A stretch of 37,569 bases of DNA from an uncultured Acetobacteraceae bacterium (lineage in GTDB: Bacteria; Pseudomonadota; Alphaproteobacteria; Acetobacterales; Acetobacteraceae). Below, piece by piece: positions 15,553 to 21,954 of this stretch. The stretch's first letter is position 1. The number at the start of each line of letters is the position of its first letter. Made by a program: the position numbers and the translations under genes. Location: NCBI GenBank assembly GCA_903895595.1, contig CAITUP010000035.1, forward strand, positions 1-37,569, in the 5' to 3' direction. The notes below the pieces were generated by a model. It was not told the origin of the DNA. It ran no database searches and saw nothing but the letters and a program-made list of their open reading frames with translations.

Positions 15553-16848
15553 ATGAGTGCCACATCCGTACCGACCCAATCCAATGCCGGTCCCGGTGCC
15601 GTCCGCCTGATCGCGGCCTGCACGATCGGCAACGCGCTGGAATTTTACGATTTCGTTATATTCAGCTTCTTTGCCGGCACCATCGGCGCGCTGTTTTTTC
15701 CCTCGCAGGACGCGACGGGGCAGTTATTGCTGTCGTTCGCGACCTACGGCGTCGGGTTTTTCCTGCGCCCACTGGGTGGCGTCGTCCTGGGCGCGTACGC
15801 GGATCGCAAAGGGCGCAAGCCGGCGACCGTGCTGACACTGTTCATGATGGCGCTGGGCACCGCGATGATCGGCCTCGCGCCCTCTTACGCCTCCATCGGC
15901 ATCGCAGCACCGGCCATTGTCGTGCTCGGACGCCTGATTCAGGGGTTCTCCGCGGGCGGCGAGGTTGGCGCTTCGACAACGCTGCTGGCGGAATACGCTC
16001 CGCCGGAGCGGCGCGGCTTCTTCGGTGCCTGGCAGCTGGCAAGCCAGGGACTTGCCATTCTGGTCGCGGCCAGCATGGCCTGGGCCGTATCCAACATCCT
16101 TCCGCCGGATCAGGTGAAGCTGTGGGGCTGGCGGATTCCGTTCCTGATCGGCGTGCTGATCGTGCCCATCGGCCTATGGTTGCGCCAGGCACTGCAGGAA
16201 ACCCATGCCAACGAGAACGACGCCGCGACACGGCAGACCAACTCCCTGGCGGTCGCGTTCAAGCAGCATTGGCGCCAGATCGCAGCGGGCGTGGCGCTGA
16301 TCGTGGGCGGCACGGCGTCCAATGCGATCGTCGTGATCTACATGTCGACCTATGCCGTGCGGCAATTGAAGATGCCGCCCGCAACGGGTTTGCTGGCCGG
16401 CATCGTGGCGGGGCTGATCACTTTGGTCGCGGCGCCGCTGGCGGGCGCATTGTCGGACCGTCTGGGCCGCAAGCGCGTGGCCGCCGTGTCCTACAGCCTC
16501 ATTGTCGTACTGATTTATCCGGCCTTTTTGCTGATCAACGCCTCCCCCAACCTGCCGACATTGCTGGCGACGGTGCTGGTCCTCGGCAGCCTGAACGCAG
16601 GGGGCGGCGCGCCCATCATCATTACGCTGACCGAGATTTTCCCCTCGGCCGTGCGGGCGACCGGCATGTCGCTGGTCTATGCGTTGGGTGTGGCGATTTT
16701 CAGCGGCTTCGGTCAGTTCATCGTCACCTGGCTGATCGCCGCGACCGGCAATCCGATGGCACCTGCCTGGTACGTGATGGGATGCTGCGCCGCGACGCTG
16801 CTCGCCCTGCGTGCGATCCCCGAAATGGCCGGCAAGACGCTGGCATAA
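15553..16848 (+). CDS. MFS transporter, metabolite:H+ symporter (MHS/ProP-like) type
   Basis: A 431-residue protein with 12 helices. TIGNALEFYDFVIFSFFAG and GAYADRKGRKPATVL are the MHS-family N-terminal signatures; GRLIQGFSAGGEVGASTTLL and GALSDRLGRKRV are the further conserved loops. MHS carriers import small carboxylates, betaines and amino-acid-like compounds with protons. Its place after the DadA-like gene, and under the same glycine riboswitch, points to uptake of glycine or a related amino acid or conjugate. A GGGGGAG sequence precedes the ATG by about 13 bases. Confidence 0.9.
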   Translation: MSATSVPTQSNAGPGAVRLIAACTIGNALEFYDFVIFSFFAGTIGALFFPSQDATGQLLLSFATYGVGFFLRPLGGVVLGAYADRKGRKPATVLTLFMMALGTAMIGLAPSYASIGIAAPAIVVLGRLIQGFSAGGEVGASTTLLAEYAPPERRGFFGAWQLASQGLAILVAASMAWAVSNILPPDQVKLWGWRIPFLIGVLIVPIGLWLRQALQETHANENDAATRQTNSLAVAFKQHWRQIAAGVALIVGGTASNAIVVIYMSTYAVRQLKMPPATGLLAGIVAGLITLVAAPLAGALSDRLGRKRVAAVSYSLIVVLIYPAFLLINASPNLPTLLATVLVLGSLNAGGGAPIIITLTEIFPSAVRATGMSLVYALGVAIFSGFGQFIVTWLIAATGNPMAPAWYVMGCCAATLLALRAIPEMAGKTLA

Positions 16849-16871
16849 CACATCAGGCAGGAGACAGGACC

Positions 16872-18032
16872 ATGGACCTCATCCCGGAGATTGCGGTGCA
16901 CGCGGCGGAACTCACCGCCATCCGCCGCGACATCCATGCCCACCCTGAAATCGGCTTTCAGGAACATCGCACCGCCGGCATCGTGGCGGATCTGCTGACC
17001 GATTGGGGGATCGAGGTCCATCGCGGCCTTGGCGGAACCGGTGTGGTCGGGGTGATCCGTGGCAATCGGCCGGGCCGGCGGATCGGTCTGCGGGCGGACA
17101 TGGACGCATTGCCGATGACCGAGGCGACGGGCGCCGCCCATGCCTCGGTCAATCCCGGCGCGTTCCATGGCTGCGGCCATGACGGGCACACCACGATGTT
17201 GTTGGGGGCGGCACGCTATTTGGCGTCCACCCGCCGCTTCGCCGGGGATGTCGTGCTGATTTTCCAGCCGGCGGAGGAAGGGCTGGGCGGCGCGCGCGCG
17301 ATGATCGCGGACGGGCTGTTCGAGCGGTTTCCGTGCGATGAAATCTATGGCCTGCATAACTGGCCGGGCGCGCCGCTGGGTCAGATCACGGTCAAGCCGG
17401 GGGTGGCGCTGGCGGCGAGCGACCAGTTCGATATTCGCATCGCGGGCACGGGCGCACACGGGGCGATGCCGCACCAGGCGGCCGACCCGATCATGGCAGC
17501 GGCGGCCATCGCGCAAGCCCTGCAAACCATTGTCAGCCGCAACGTCGAACCGTCGCAAACGGCTGTTGTGTCGGTGACCATGCTGCAGGCCGGCACCGCC
17601 TATAACGTTATACCCGATACCGCGACACTGGGCGGAACGATCCGCACATTCGACGCCGCGACCCGCGCATTGGTGGCCGAACGGTTGACGACGATCGCAC
17701 AATCGGTCGCAACCGCGTTCGGCGTCAGCGCGGAGGCGGTGGTGACGCCGCGCTTTCCCGCCGTGGTGAATGGCGTTGTCGAATCCGAAGCCGCGATCGC
17801 GGTCGCGCGCACCCTGGTTGGGGAGGAGCTGGCCCGTGTCGTCGACCAGCAGGTCAGCGGCAGCGAGGATTTCGCCGAAATGCTCCGGGTGGTGCCGGGG
17901 GCGTTTCTGTTCGTGGGCCAGGGGAACGGGCCCGCGTTGCATAATCCGCAATACGATTTCAACGACGCGGTCGCGCCGATCGGGGCTTCTCTTTTGGCGC
18001 GGATCGCGGAAGCCAGGACGGGGGCGGGCTAG
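16872..18032 (+). CDS. M20-family amidohydrolase (hippurate/N-acyl-amino acid hydrolase type)
   Basis: A 386-residue protein. LTAIRRDIHAHPEIGFQE begins the catalytic domain; metal ligands sit in FHGCGHDGHTTMLLG, FQPAEEGLGGARAM and the late SGSEDFAEML; GTGAHGAMPHQAADP starts the dimerisation domain. M20D enzymes hydrolyse N-acyl amino acids such as hippurate (benzoylglycine), which would release glycine, neatly matching the riboswitch; the real substrate is unknown. The ATG at 16872 has AGGAGA upstream. Third gene of the riboswitch operon, 23 bases after the transporter. Confidence 0.9.
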   Translation: MDLIPEIAVHAAELTAIRRDIHAHPEIGFQEHRTAGIVADLLTDWGIEVHRGLGGTGVVGVIRGNRPGRRIGLRADMDALPMTEATGAAHASVNPGAFHGCGHDGHTTMLLGAARYLASTRRFAGDVVLIFQPAEEGLGGARAMIADGLFERFPCDEIYGLHNWPGAPLGQITVKPGVALAASDQFDIRIAGTGAHGAMPHQAADPIMAAAAIAQALQTIVSRNVEPSQTAVVSVTMLQAGTAYNVIPDTATLGGTIRTFDAATRALVAERLTTIAQSVATAFGVSAEAVVTPRFPAVVNGVVESEAAIAVARTLVGEELARVVDQQVSGSEDFAEMLRVVPGAFLFVGQGNGPALHNPQYDFNDAVAPIGASLLARIAEARTGAG

Positions 18033-18079
18033 GGCGCCCGACATCGACCGGCTGCTTCGAGCAGTGAACTGATCGGACG

Positions 18080-18113
18080 TTGACAGCGTCATTAAACGTA
18101 GATACGTTAATTT
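18080..18113 (+). promoter_or_regulatory. brnTA promoter with embedded palindromic operator
   Basis: TTGACA at 18080-18085, a 17-base spacer and TACGTT at 18103-18108 form a promoter whose start (+1) would fall on or beside the brnT ATG at 18114. Inside it, ATTAAACGTA (18091-18100) and TACGTTAAT (18103-18111) form a dyad with a single extra A. BrnA-type antitoxins repress their own promoter, so this is the likely operator. No ribosome binding site precedes the ATG. Confidence 0.6.
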
Positions 18114-18395
18114 ATGCGGATCACCTGCGACCCAGCGAAGCAAGCAGCCACGCTGGCCCAGCGTGGGTTGGACTTCGCCGATGCGGCCGAGCTGTTCGCC
18201 GGTTCGTATGCGACTCGGCCGGACGATCGGAAAGACTACGGGGAGCGACGATATATCTCCGCCGGCTATCTCCGCGGTCGGCTGGTGGTCCTGGTTTGGA
18301 CTCCGCGCGGATCGGCTCGACACATCATCTCCATGAGGTTTGCCCATGCCAAGGAAGAACGTCGCTGGACCGAGCATTTTGGATCCGGCCGATGA
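18114..18395 (+). CDS. brnT: BrnT-family ribonuclease toxin
   Basis: A 93-residue protein. The order DPAKQAATLAQRGLDFADAAELF, DDRKDYGERRYISAGYL, GRLVVLVWTPRG and HIISMRFAHAKEERRW follows BrnT, a RelE-fold ribonuclease. The catalytic-type residues Arg, Lys/His and the RxAxxxE ending (RFAHAKEE) are retained, so it may be active. The next gene encodes the antitoxin and overlaps by 50 bases. The ATG appears to lie at the transcription start, suggesting a leaderless message. Confidence 0.9.
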   Translation: MRITCDPAKQAATLAQRGLDFADAAELFAGSYATRPDDRKDYGERRYISAGYLRGRLVVLVWTPRGSARHIISMRFAHAKEERRWTEHFGSGR

Positions 18396-18624
18396 CGCAC
18401 CCGAGTTGACGGACGATTTCTTCGCGACTGCGACGTTGCGCGAGGGCGGGAAGGTCGTCCGGCGCGGACGGCCGAAGCTGGCCGAACCGAAGCGGCTGGT
18501 CAGCATACGGTTTCCGGCCGACACGCTGGCCCGGCTGCGCGCGACGGGACCGGGGTGGCAGAAGGTCGTGGTGGATGCGGTGGAGACGGCGTTGGATGCG
18601 GAAGGTGGGCGTCAGGCTTCGTAG
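18346..18624 (+). CDS. brnA: BrnA-family antitoxin
   Basis: A 92-residue protein. The acidic middle segment DAPELTDDFFATATLREGG wraps the toxin in known BrnA proteins, and RLVSIRFPADTLARLRATG followed by GWQKVVVDAVETAL is a ribbon-helix-helix DNA-binding domain. GAGG seven bases before the ATG at 18346 supports this start over a TTG two codons earlier. It overlaps the end of brnT, as is usual for BrnTA, and likely represses the dyad upstream of brnT. Confidence 0.9.
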   Translation: MPRKNVAGPSILDPADDAPELTDDFFATATLREGGKVVRRGRPKLAEPKRLVSIRFPADTLARLRATGPGWQKVVVDAVETALDAEGGRQAS

Positions 18625-18694
18625 GGTGGGTAAAATTGGGACGGATGCGGACCGTGAGAAATCAGACAATGCGCCAGGAGGGCCGGGTCAGCAC

Positions 18695-18856
18695 ATGGGA
18701 CAGGAACCTAAAACCGACACTCCTCCGACCAAAACCCTGACCCGTGAGGAGGACATCGCGGTCAAGGCGCCACAGAAATATAATCCGAAATCTAACGACA
18801 TAATACCAACCGAAATAACCATTGACGCACCGGAATTCGCCACATCGTCATGCTGA
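18695..18856 (+). pseudogene. N-terminal fragment of a small gene, cut by a palindromic element
   Basis: A 53-codon frame starting MGQEPKTDTPPTKTLTREED, polar and Lys/Pro/Thr-rich. From 18803 it reads into the palindromic element and stops in its middle at 18854-18856. Only the first 36 codons are outside the element. The next frame, which emerges from the far side of the element, looks like its continuation. AGGAGG lies 13 bases upstream, somewhat far. No known family recognised. Confidence 0.4.
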
Positions 18857-18916
18857 CGCAGGTCGGCATGACGAGTTGGCACGGACCGGTGTGTCAATGG
18901 TGACGGCGGCTGGTAT
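18803..18916. repeat. 114-bp palindromic MITE-like element
   Basis: Almost the whole stretch is a single inverted repeat. The end ATACCA (18803-18808) pairs with TGGTAT (18911-18916). ACCATTGAC (18818-18826) pairs with GTCAATGGT (18893-18901), CACCGG with CCGGTG, and CGTCATGC (18846-18853) with GCATGACG (18866-18873), leaving only a few mismatched bases. TA dinucleotides border it (18801-18802 and 18916-18917), as expected for IS630/Tc1-like MITEs. There is no coding capacity of its own and no second copy in this window. Confidence 0.72.
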
Positions 18917-19262
18917 AAATGTCTGGAGCAGCATCCCCGGTGTGTTGGGCGGTGTTGTGGTACTGATCGAGTCCAACGATCCCGATAAAAATGAATGGTG
19001 CGTACTTGTAAAAGGAAGCCGTGGCGTAGTCTATCGAGAATGGGAGGATATTCTGAAGCAAATTCCAGATTACAAGCCAACGTTCATGAGTCAGATATCC
19101 AGTCCACAATTTGTAATCGCCGTGCTGACCTTTGCGATCCTGGCGACTGGTGTCGCGGCATATTTCATCACTGGAGATGTAAAGGAACCGTTGCGTGCTG
19201 GATTGGCGAGCGTGATCGGCTTCTGGTTGGGACGTGCGGTCCCTCCGAAAGATAGTGCATGA
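18897..19262 (+). CDS. Small membrane protein, probable C-terminal part of the split gene
   Basis: A frame of 121 residues starting MVTAAGINVWSSIPG at an ATG inside the palindromic element. It has a hydrophobic start (IPGVLGGVVVLI), a polar middle (SRGVVYREWEDILKQIP) and a transmembrane helix, FVIAVLTFAILATGVAAYFI, followed by ASVIGFWLGRAVPP, like several holin-like or short inner-membrane proteins. No ribosome binding site is seen before the ATG. Removing 115 bases (18803-18917) would fuse it in frame to the fragment starting at 18695. Function unknown; it may be expressed as a truncated form or be dead. Confidence 0.45.
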   Translation: MVTAAGINVWSSIPGVLGGVVVLIESNDPDKNEWCVLVKGSRGVVYREWEDILKQIPDYKPTFMSQISSPQFVIAVLTFAILATGVAAYFITGDVKEPLRAGLASVIGFWLGRAVPPKDSA

Positions 19263-19372
19263 GCATCCGCAATATGGTCGACATTTGCATTTACATGCAC
19301 CTTTTCCCTATCCACGGGCGATACCGCCAACATACTCCATAAAATCAACGAAGTTGCCGCATCGCTCAACCG

Positions 19373-19415
19373 CTACCCACGACATTCTCATACCATATAA
19401 GAAAATCGTGGGTAG
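19373..19415. repeat. Hairpin with 10-bp perfect arms
   Basis: CTACCCACGA (19373-19382) pairs with TCGTGGGTAG (19406-19415), and the inner bases continue to pair with few mismatches through an A/T-rich loop. It lies between the split small gene and the convergent enoyl-CoA hydratase gene. It may be a terminator-like or mobile palindrome; no T-run follows. Confidence 0.6.
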
Positions 19416-19434
19416 TCCGTCGAGATTTGTTCTT

Positions 19435-19453
19435 GGGCGGGCCAAGCCCGCCC
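19435..19453. terminator. GC-rich hairpin, possible terminator of the enoyl-CoA hydratase operon
   Basis: GGGCGGGC (19435-19442) and GCCCGCCC (19446-19453) form a perfect eight-base stem with a three-base loop, 31 bases beyond the stop of the minus-strand hydratase. No U-tract follows on either strand, so termination is uncertain. Confidence 0.35.
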
Positions 19454-19483
19454 CGTGAGCAGAACATGACGGTGGAGATAAAA

Positions 19484-20278
19484 TTACCGCCCGACAAACA
19501 CCGGCCGGCGCTTCTCCATGAAGGACCGGGTCGCTTCCTTGAAGTCCTCGCTGGCTTCGGCTTCGCGCTGCATGTGGTCCATACGGACGTAATCGCGTTC
19601 GGCGCGTTCCAGACCCAGTTGGTTGATGAAGTATTTCGACGCCCGCATCGACAGCGGCGCGTTGTTGGCCAGGACTTCGCAGTAGGCGATCGTTTCCTTC
19701 TCCAGCTCCTCGGCATCCACCACGCGGTTGATCAGTCCGATGCGCAGCGCCTCATCCGACTTCAGCCGGCGAGCGGAGAACATGATGTCCTTGGCCGAGC
19801 TGGGGCCGACGACATCGATGAGCTGCTTCAGGCCTTCGGGCGCGTAGGCCACGCCGCGATGCGCCGCCGGCACGCCGAACTGGGAATCGGTAGAGGCGAA
19901 GCGCATGTCGGCGTTCAGCGCCATGCCCATGCCGCCGCCCAGGCAGTATCCGTAGATCATCGCGATCAGCGGCTTTTGCATGTTGATCAGCGCATGCCGG
20001 AACTTGATCGGTGCCTCGCGCGCCGCGGCGGCGGCCTCGGGGGTAGACCGGTGCTTGTTGAAGCTGCTGATGTCGGCGCCGGAGATGAACGCTCGGCGGC
20101 CCGCGCCGCGCATCACCACGACCTTGATGGCGGGATTGGCTTCGAACGCGTTGAGAATCTCCAACCCGTCTTCGTACATGCCCGGCGACAGGGCGTTCAG
20201 CTTGGATTGGTTGTCGAAAATCAGCCAGCCGATGGGGCCGGATATTTCCGCGCTCATGAGTCCGGATGTCAGGTTCAT
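19484..20278 (-). CDS. Enoyl-CoA hydratase/isomerase family protein
   Basis: A 264-residue crotonase-fold protein. GAGRRAFISGADISSFNKH provides the first oxyanion-hole region, and YGYCLGGGMGMALNADMRFAS the second. The later APEGLKQLIDVVGPSSAKDIMFSARRLKSDEAL is typical of the family, but the first catalytic Glu of classical hydratases is replaced by a HRGVAYAPEG context, so the exact reaction (hydration, isomerisation, other) is open. ATG at 20278; an ATG at 20257 is also possible. It follows the deacetylase gene by 46 bases on the same strand. Confidence 0.88.
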   Translation of the reverse strand: MNLTSGLMSAEISGPIGWLIFDNQSKLNALSPGMYEDGLEILNAFEANPAIKVVVMRGAGRRAFISGADISSFNKHRSTPEAAAAAREAPIKFRHALINMQKPLIAMIYGYCLGGGMGMALNADMRFASTDSQFGVPAAHRGVAYAPEGLKQLIDVVGPSSAKDIMFSARRLKSDEALRIGLINRVVDAEELEKETIAYCEVLANNAPLSMRASKYFINQLGLERAERDYVRMDHMQREAEASEDFKEATRSFMEKRRPVFVGR

Positions 20279-20324
20279 GTTACTTTGGTCCCTATGTTAA
20301 CCGGGACTCGCCCCGGTTGCGGTT

Positions 20325-21356
20325 TCATCTGCCGAAGCCATCCAGGAACCGCGTCAGCAGCCCGCCGATGACATCCACGTTGTAACCGCCCTCTTGCACG
20401 ATCGCGGCCGGCAATCCAAGCGCCCCGATCGCCGCACCCGCTCGGGCAAAGCCGTTGGCGGTGACGGAGAGGGCGTTCAGGGGTTCGTCGACCGAGGCAT
20501 CGAAGCCCAGGCTGACCACCAGAGCCTCCGCCCCGAAGGCGCGCGCGGCGGCAACGCCGGATTCCACGGCGTCCACCCAGCCGGCATCGCCGGTGCCGAT
20601 GGGGAGCGGAAAATTGAGGTTGCAGCCCGCCCCGTCGCCGCCGCCACGTTCCGTCGCGTGGCCGGTGAACCAGGGGTAATATTGGTTCGGGTCGCCGTGG
20701 ACGGACACGAACAGCACGTCCGGCCGGTTCCAGAAGATGCTTTGGGTGCCGTTGCCATGGTGGCTGTCGATATCCAGGATCGCAACGCGCTCCGCCCCTT
20801 TGGCGCGCAGCCGTTCGGCCGCCACCGCCGCGTTGTTTACGTAGCAATGACCGCCGGCACGCGCTCGGTATGCGTGATGACCGGGCGGGCGGGCCAGGGC
20901 GTAGGCGGCCGCGCCCCGAGCGGCTTCGTCGGCTGCGGCCGCGGCGCCGGCAGCGGCGTGGAAGACCGCTTCCCAGGTGTGCGGCCCGATCGGGCAGGCG
21001 GCATCGACGGCGAACCAGCCGGCGCGGCCCGCGATCCCGGCCGGCGGACGGGCGCCGTTCGCCAGCATCTCCGGCGAGGGATGATGGTTCGCCACGATCT
21101 CCGGCCCCGCGCCGGGCAGTTCCGCCCAGGCGGCGTAACCGTCGCGGAGGAATGCGAGGTACTCCGGCTCATGCACTGCCAGCAACGCCGCGATATCCAG
21201 CGGGGGCGGAGCGATCACGCTCAGGCCCATGCCATGGCAGGCCTCCAGCAGCGCTTCCGCTCGGACCGGGATTTCGAAATTCGGGCGCACCGTGCCGCGC
21301 GTCAGGAAGAAGGACGGAGCGTGGCGCAGTTGGATGGGGTTCCAGAAGACTTTCAC
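20325..21356 (-). CDS. Histone-deacetylase-family acetylpolyamine amidohydrolase-like protein
   Basis: A 343-residue protein of the arginase/deacetylase fold. NPIQLRHAPSFFL starts the domain; ARPPGHHAYRARAGGHCYVNN holds the tandem catalytic histidines, and LDIDSHHGNGTQ and SLGFDASVDEP supply the zinc ligands. The N-terminal GTVRPNFEIPVRAEAL resembles bacterial acetylpolyamine amidohydrolases, which deacetylate N-acetylated polyamines as dimers. A GTG at 21356 overlaps the DUF29 stop as GTGA and has GGAGA seven bases before, so it is preferred to the ATG at 21374. Middle gene of the operon. Confidence 0.88.
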   Translation of the reverse strand: MKVFWNPIQLRHAPSFFLTRGTVRPNFEIPVRAEALLEACHGMGLSVIAPPPLDIAALLAVHEPEYLAFLRDGYAAWAELPGAGPEIVANHHPSPEMLANGARPPAGIAGRAGWFAVDAACPIGPHTWEAVFHAAAGAAAAADEAARGAAAYALARPPGHHAYRARAGGHCYVNNAAVAAERLRAKGAERVAILDIDSHHGNGTQSIFWNRPDVLFVSVHGDPNQYYPWFTGHATERGGGDGAGCNLNFPLPIGTGDAGWVDAVESGVAAARAFGAEALVVSLGFDASVDEPLNALSVTANGFARAGAAIGALGLPAAIVQEGGYNVDVIGGLLTRFLDGFGR

Positions 21357-21838
21357 GATGCGGTCTCCGGCCACCAGTCATCCAGGATCTGTTCGAGGGT
21401 CAGGGCCGGTGCCTGTATCGGAAGGTTGGACGCCTCGCCATAACGCGTCATGGAACGCGAGGCGAGGATGAAAGCCTGATCCGCGGCATCCTCGATCATG
21501 TCCGGCAATGCGCCGCGCAATGAGGGGCTGTCCCGCAAGACCTTGCGGATTCTCGCACGCGAGCGATCCACGGTGTCCTGCCACCCGTTTCGGGGTTCGT
21601 TGGCCGGGCTGAATGCCAGTTTGATCAGATGCTCGATGATTGTTTCGAGCCGGGTCTCCAGTTCGCTGCGTTGGCTGCGTCCCAATGACTCAATCTCCTC
21701 GGCGATATTGTCCCAGTCCAAATCGTTCGTATTGGCGAGGTGGGCCGCCCGCGCAGCGCGGATCGCCTCCGCCTGCTGGATCGTCCAGGCGTAGAAATCG
21801 CGTTCGTACAATCCGGCATGGGTCCCATCGGGGGGCAT
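21353..21838 (-). CDS. DUF29 family protein
   Basis: A 161-residue protein. YERDFYAWTIQQAEAIRAARAA, DWDNIAEEIESLGRSQRSELETRLETIIEHLIKL and a mid-protein GWQDTVDRSRARIRKVLRDSPSL are DUF29 hallmarks. These helical proteins are common in cyanobacteria and some alphaproteobacteria and have no assigned function. The ATG at 21838 is preceded by AGGAG; the ATG at 21913 is upstream of it and has no site. Its stop overlaps the start of the deacetylase gene by four bases, so the two are translationally coupled. Confidence 0.85.
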   Translation of the reverse strand: MPPDGTHAGLYERDFYAWTIQQAEAIRAARAAHLANTNDLDWDNIAEEIESLGRSQRSELETRLETIIEHLIKLAFSPANEPRNGWQDTVDRSRARIRKVLRDSPSLRGALPDMIEDAADQAFILASRSMTRYGEASNLPIQAPALTLEQILDDWWPETAS

Positions 21839-21954
21839 CGTGCGCTCCTTTCCAGCGGCGGGATTCAGCGCGTTTGGGCAAATCGTGTCAACGAATCCGT
21901 GGCACCCCGGCATTTCACATGAAATCGCCGTACTTCGCCGGTATATCCAGGTGC

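Noticed and set aside
16713-18524. Minus-strand 603-codon frame across the M20 and BrnT genes
   Set aside because: It crosses several recognisable plus-strand genes and has no motif or ribosome binding site.
18803-18916. Rho-independent terminator of brnTA
   Set aside because: Far too long (114 bp), with no U-tract, and it interrupts a reading frame; a mobile palindrome fits better.
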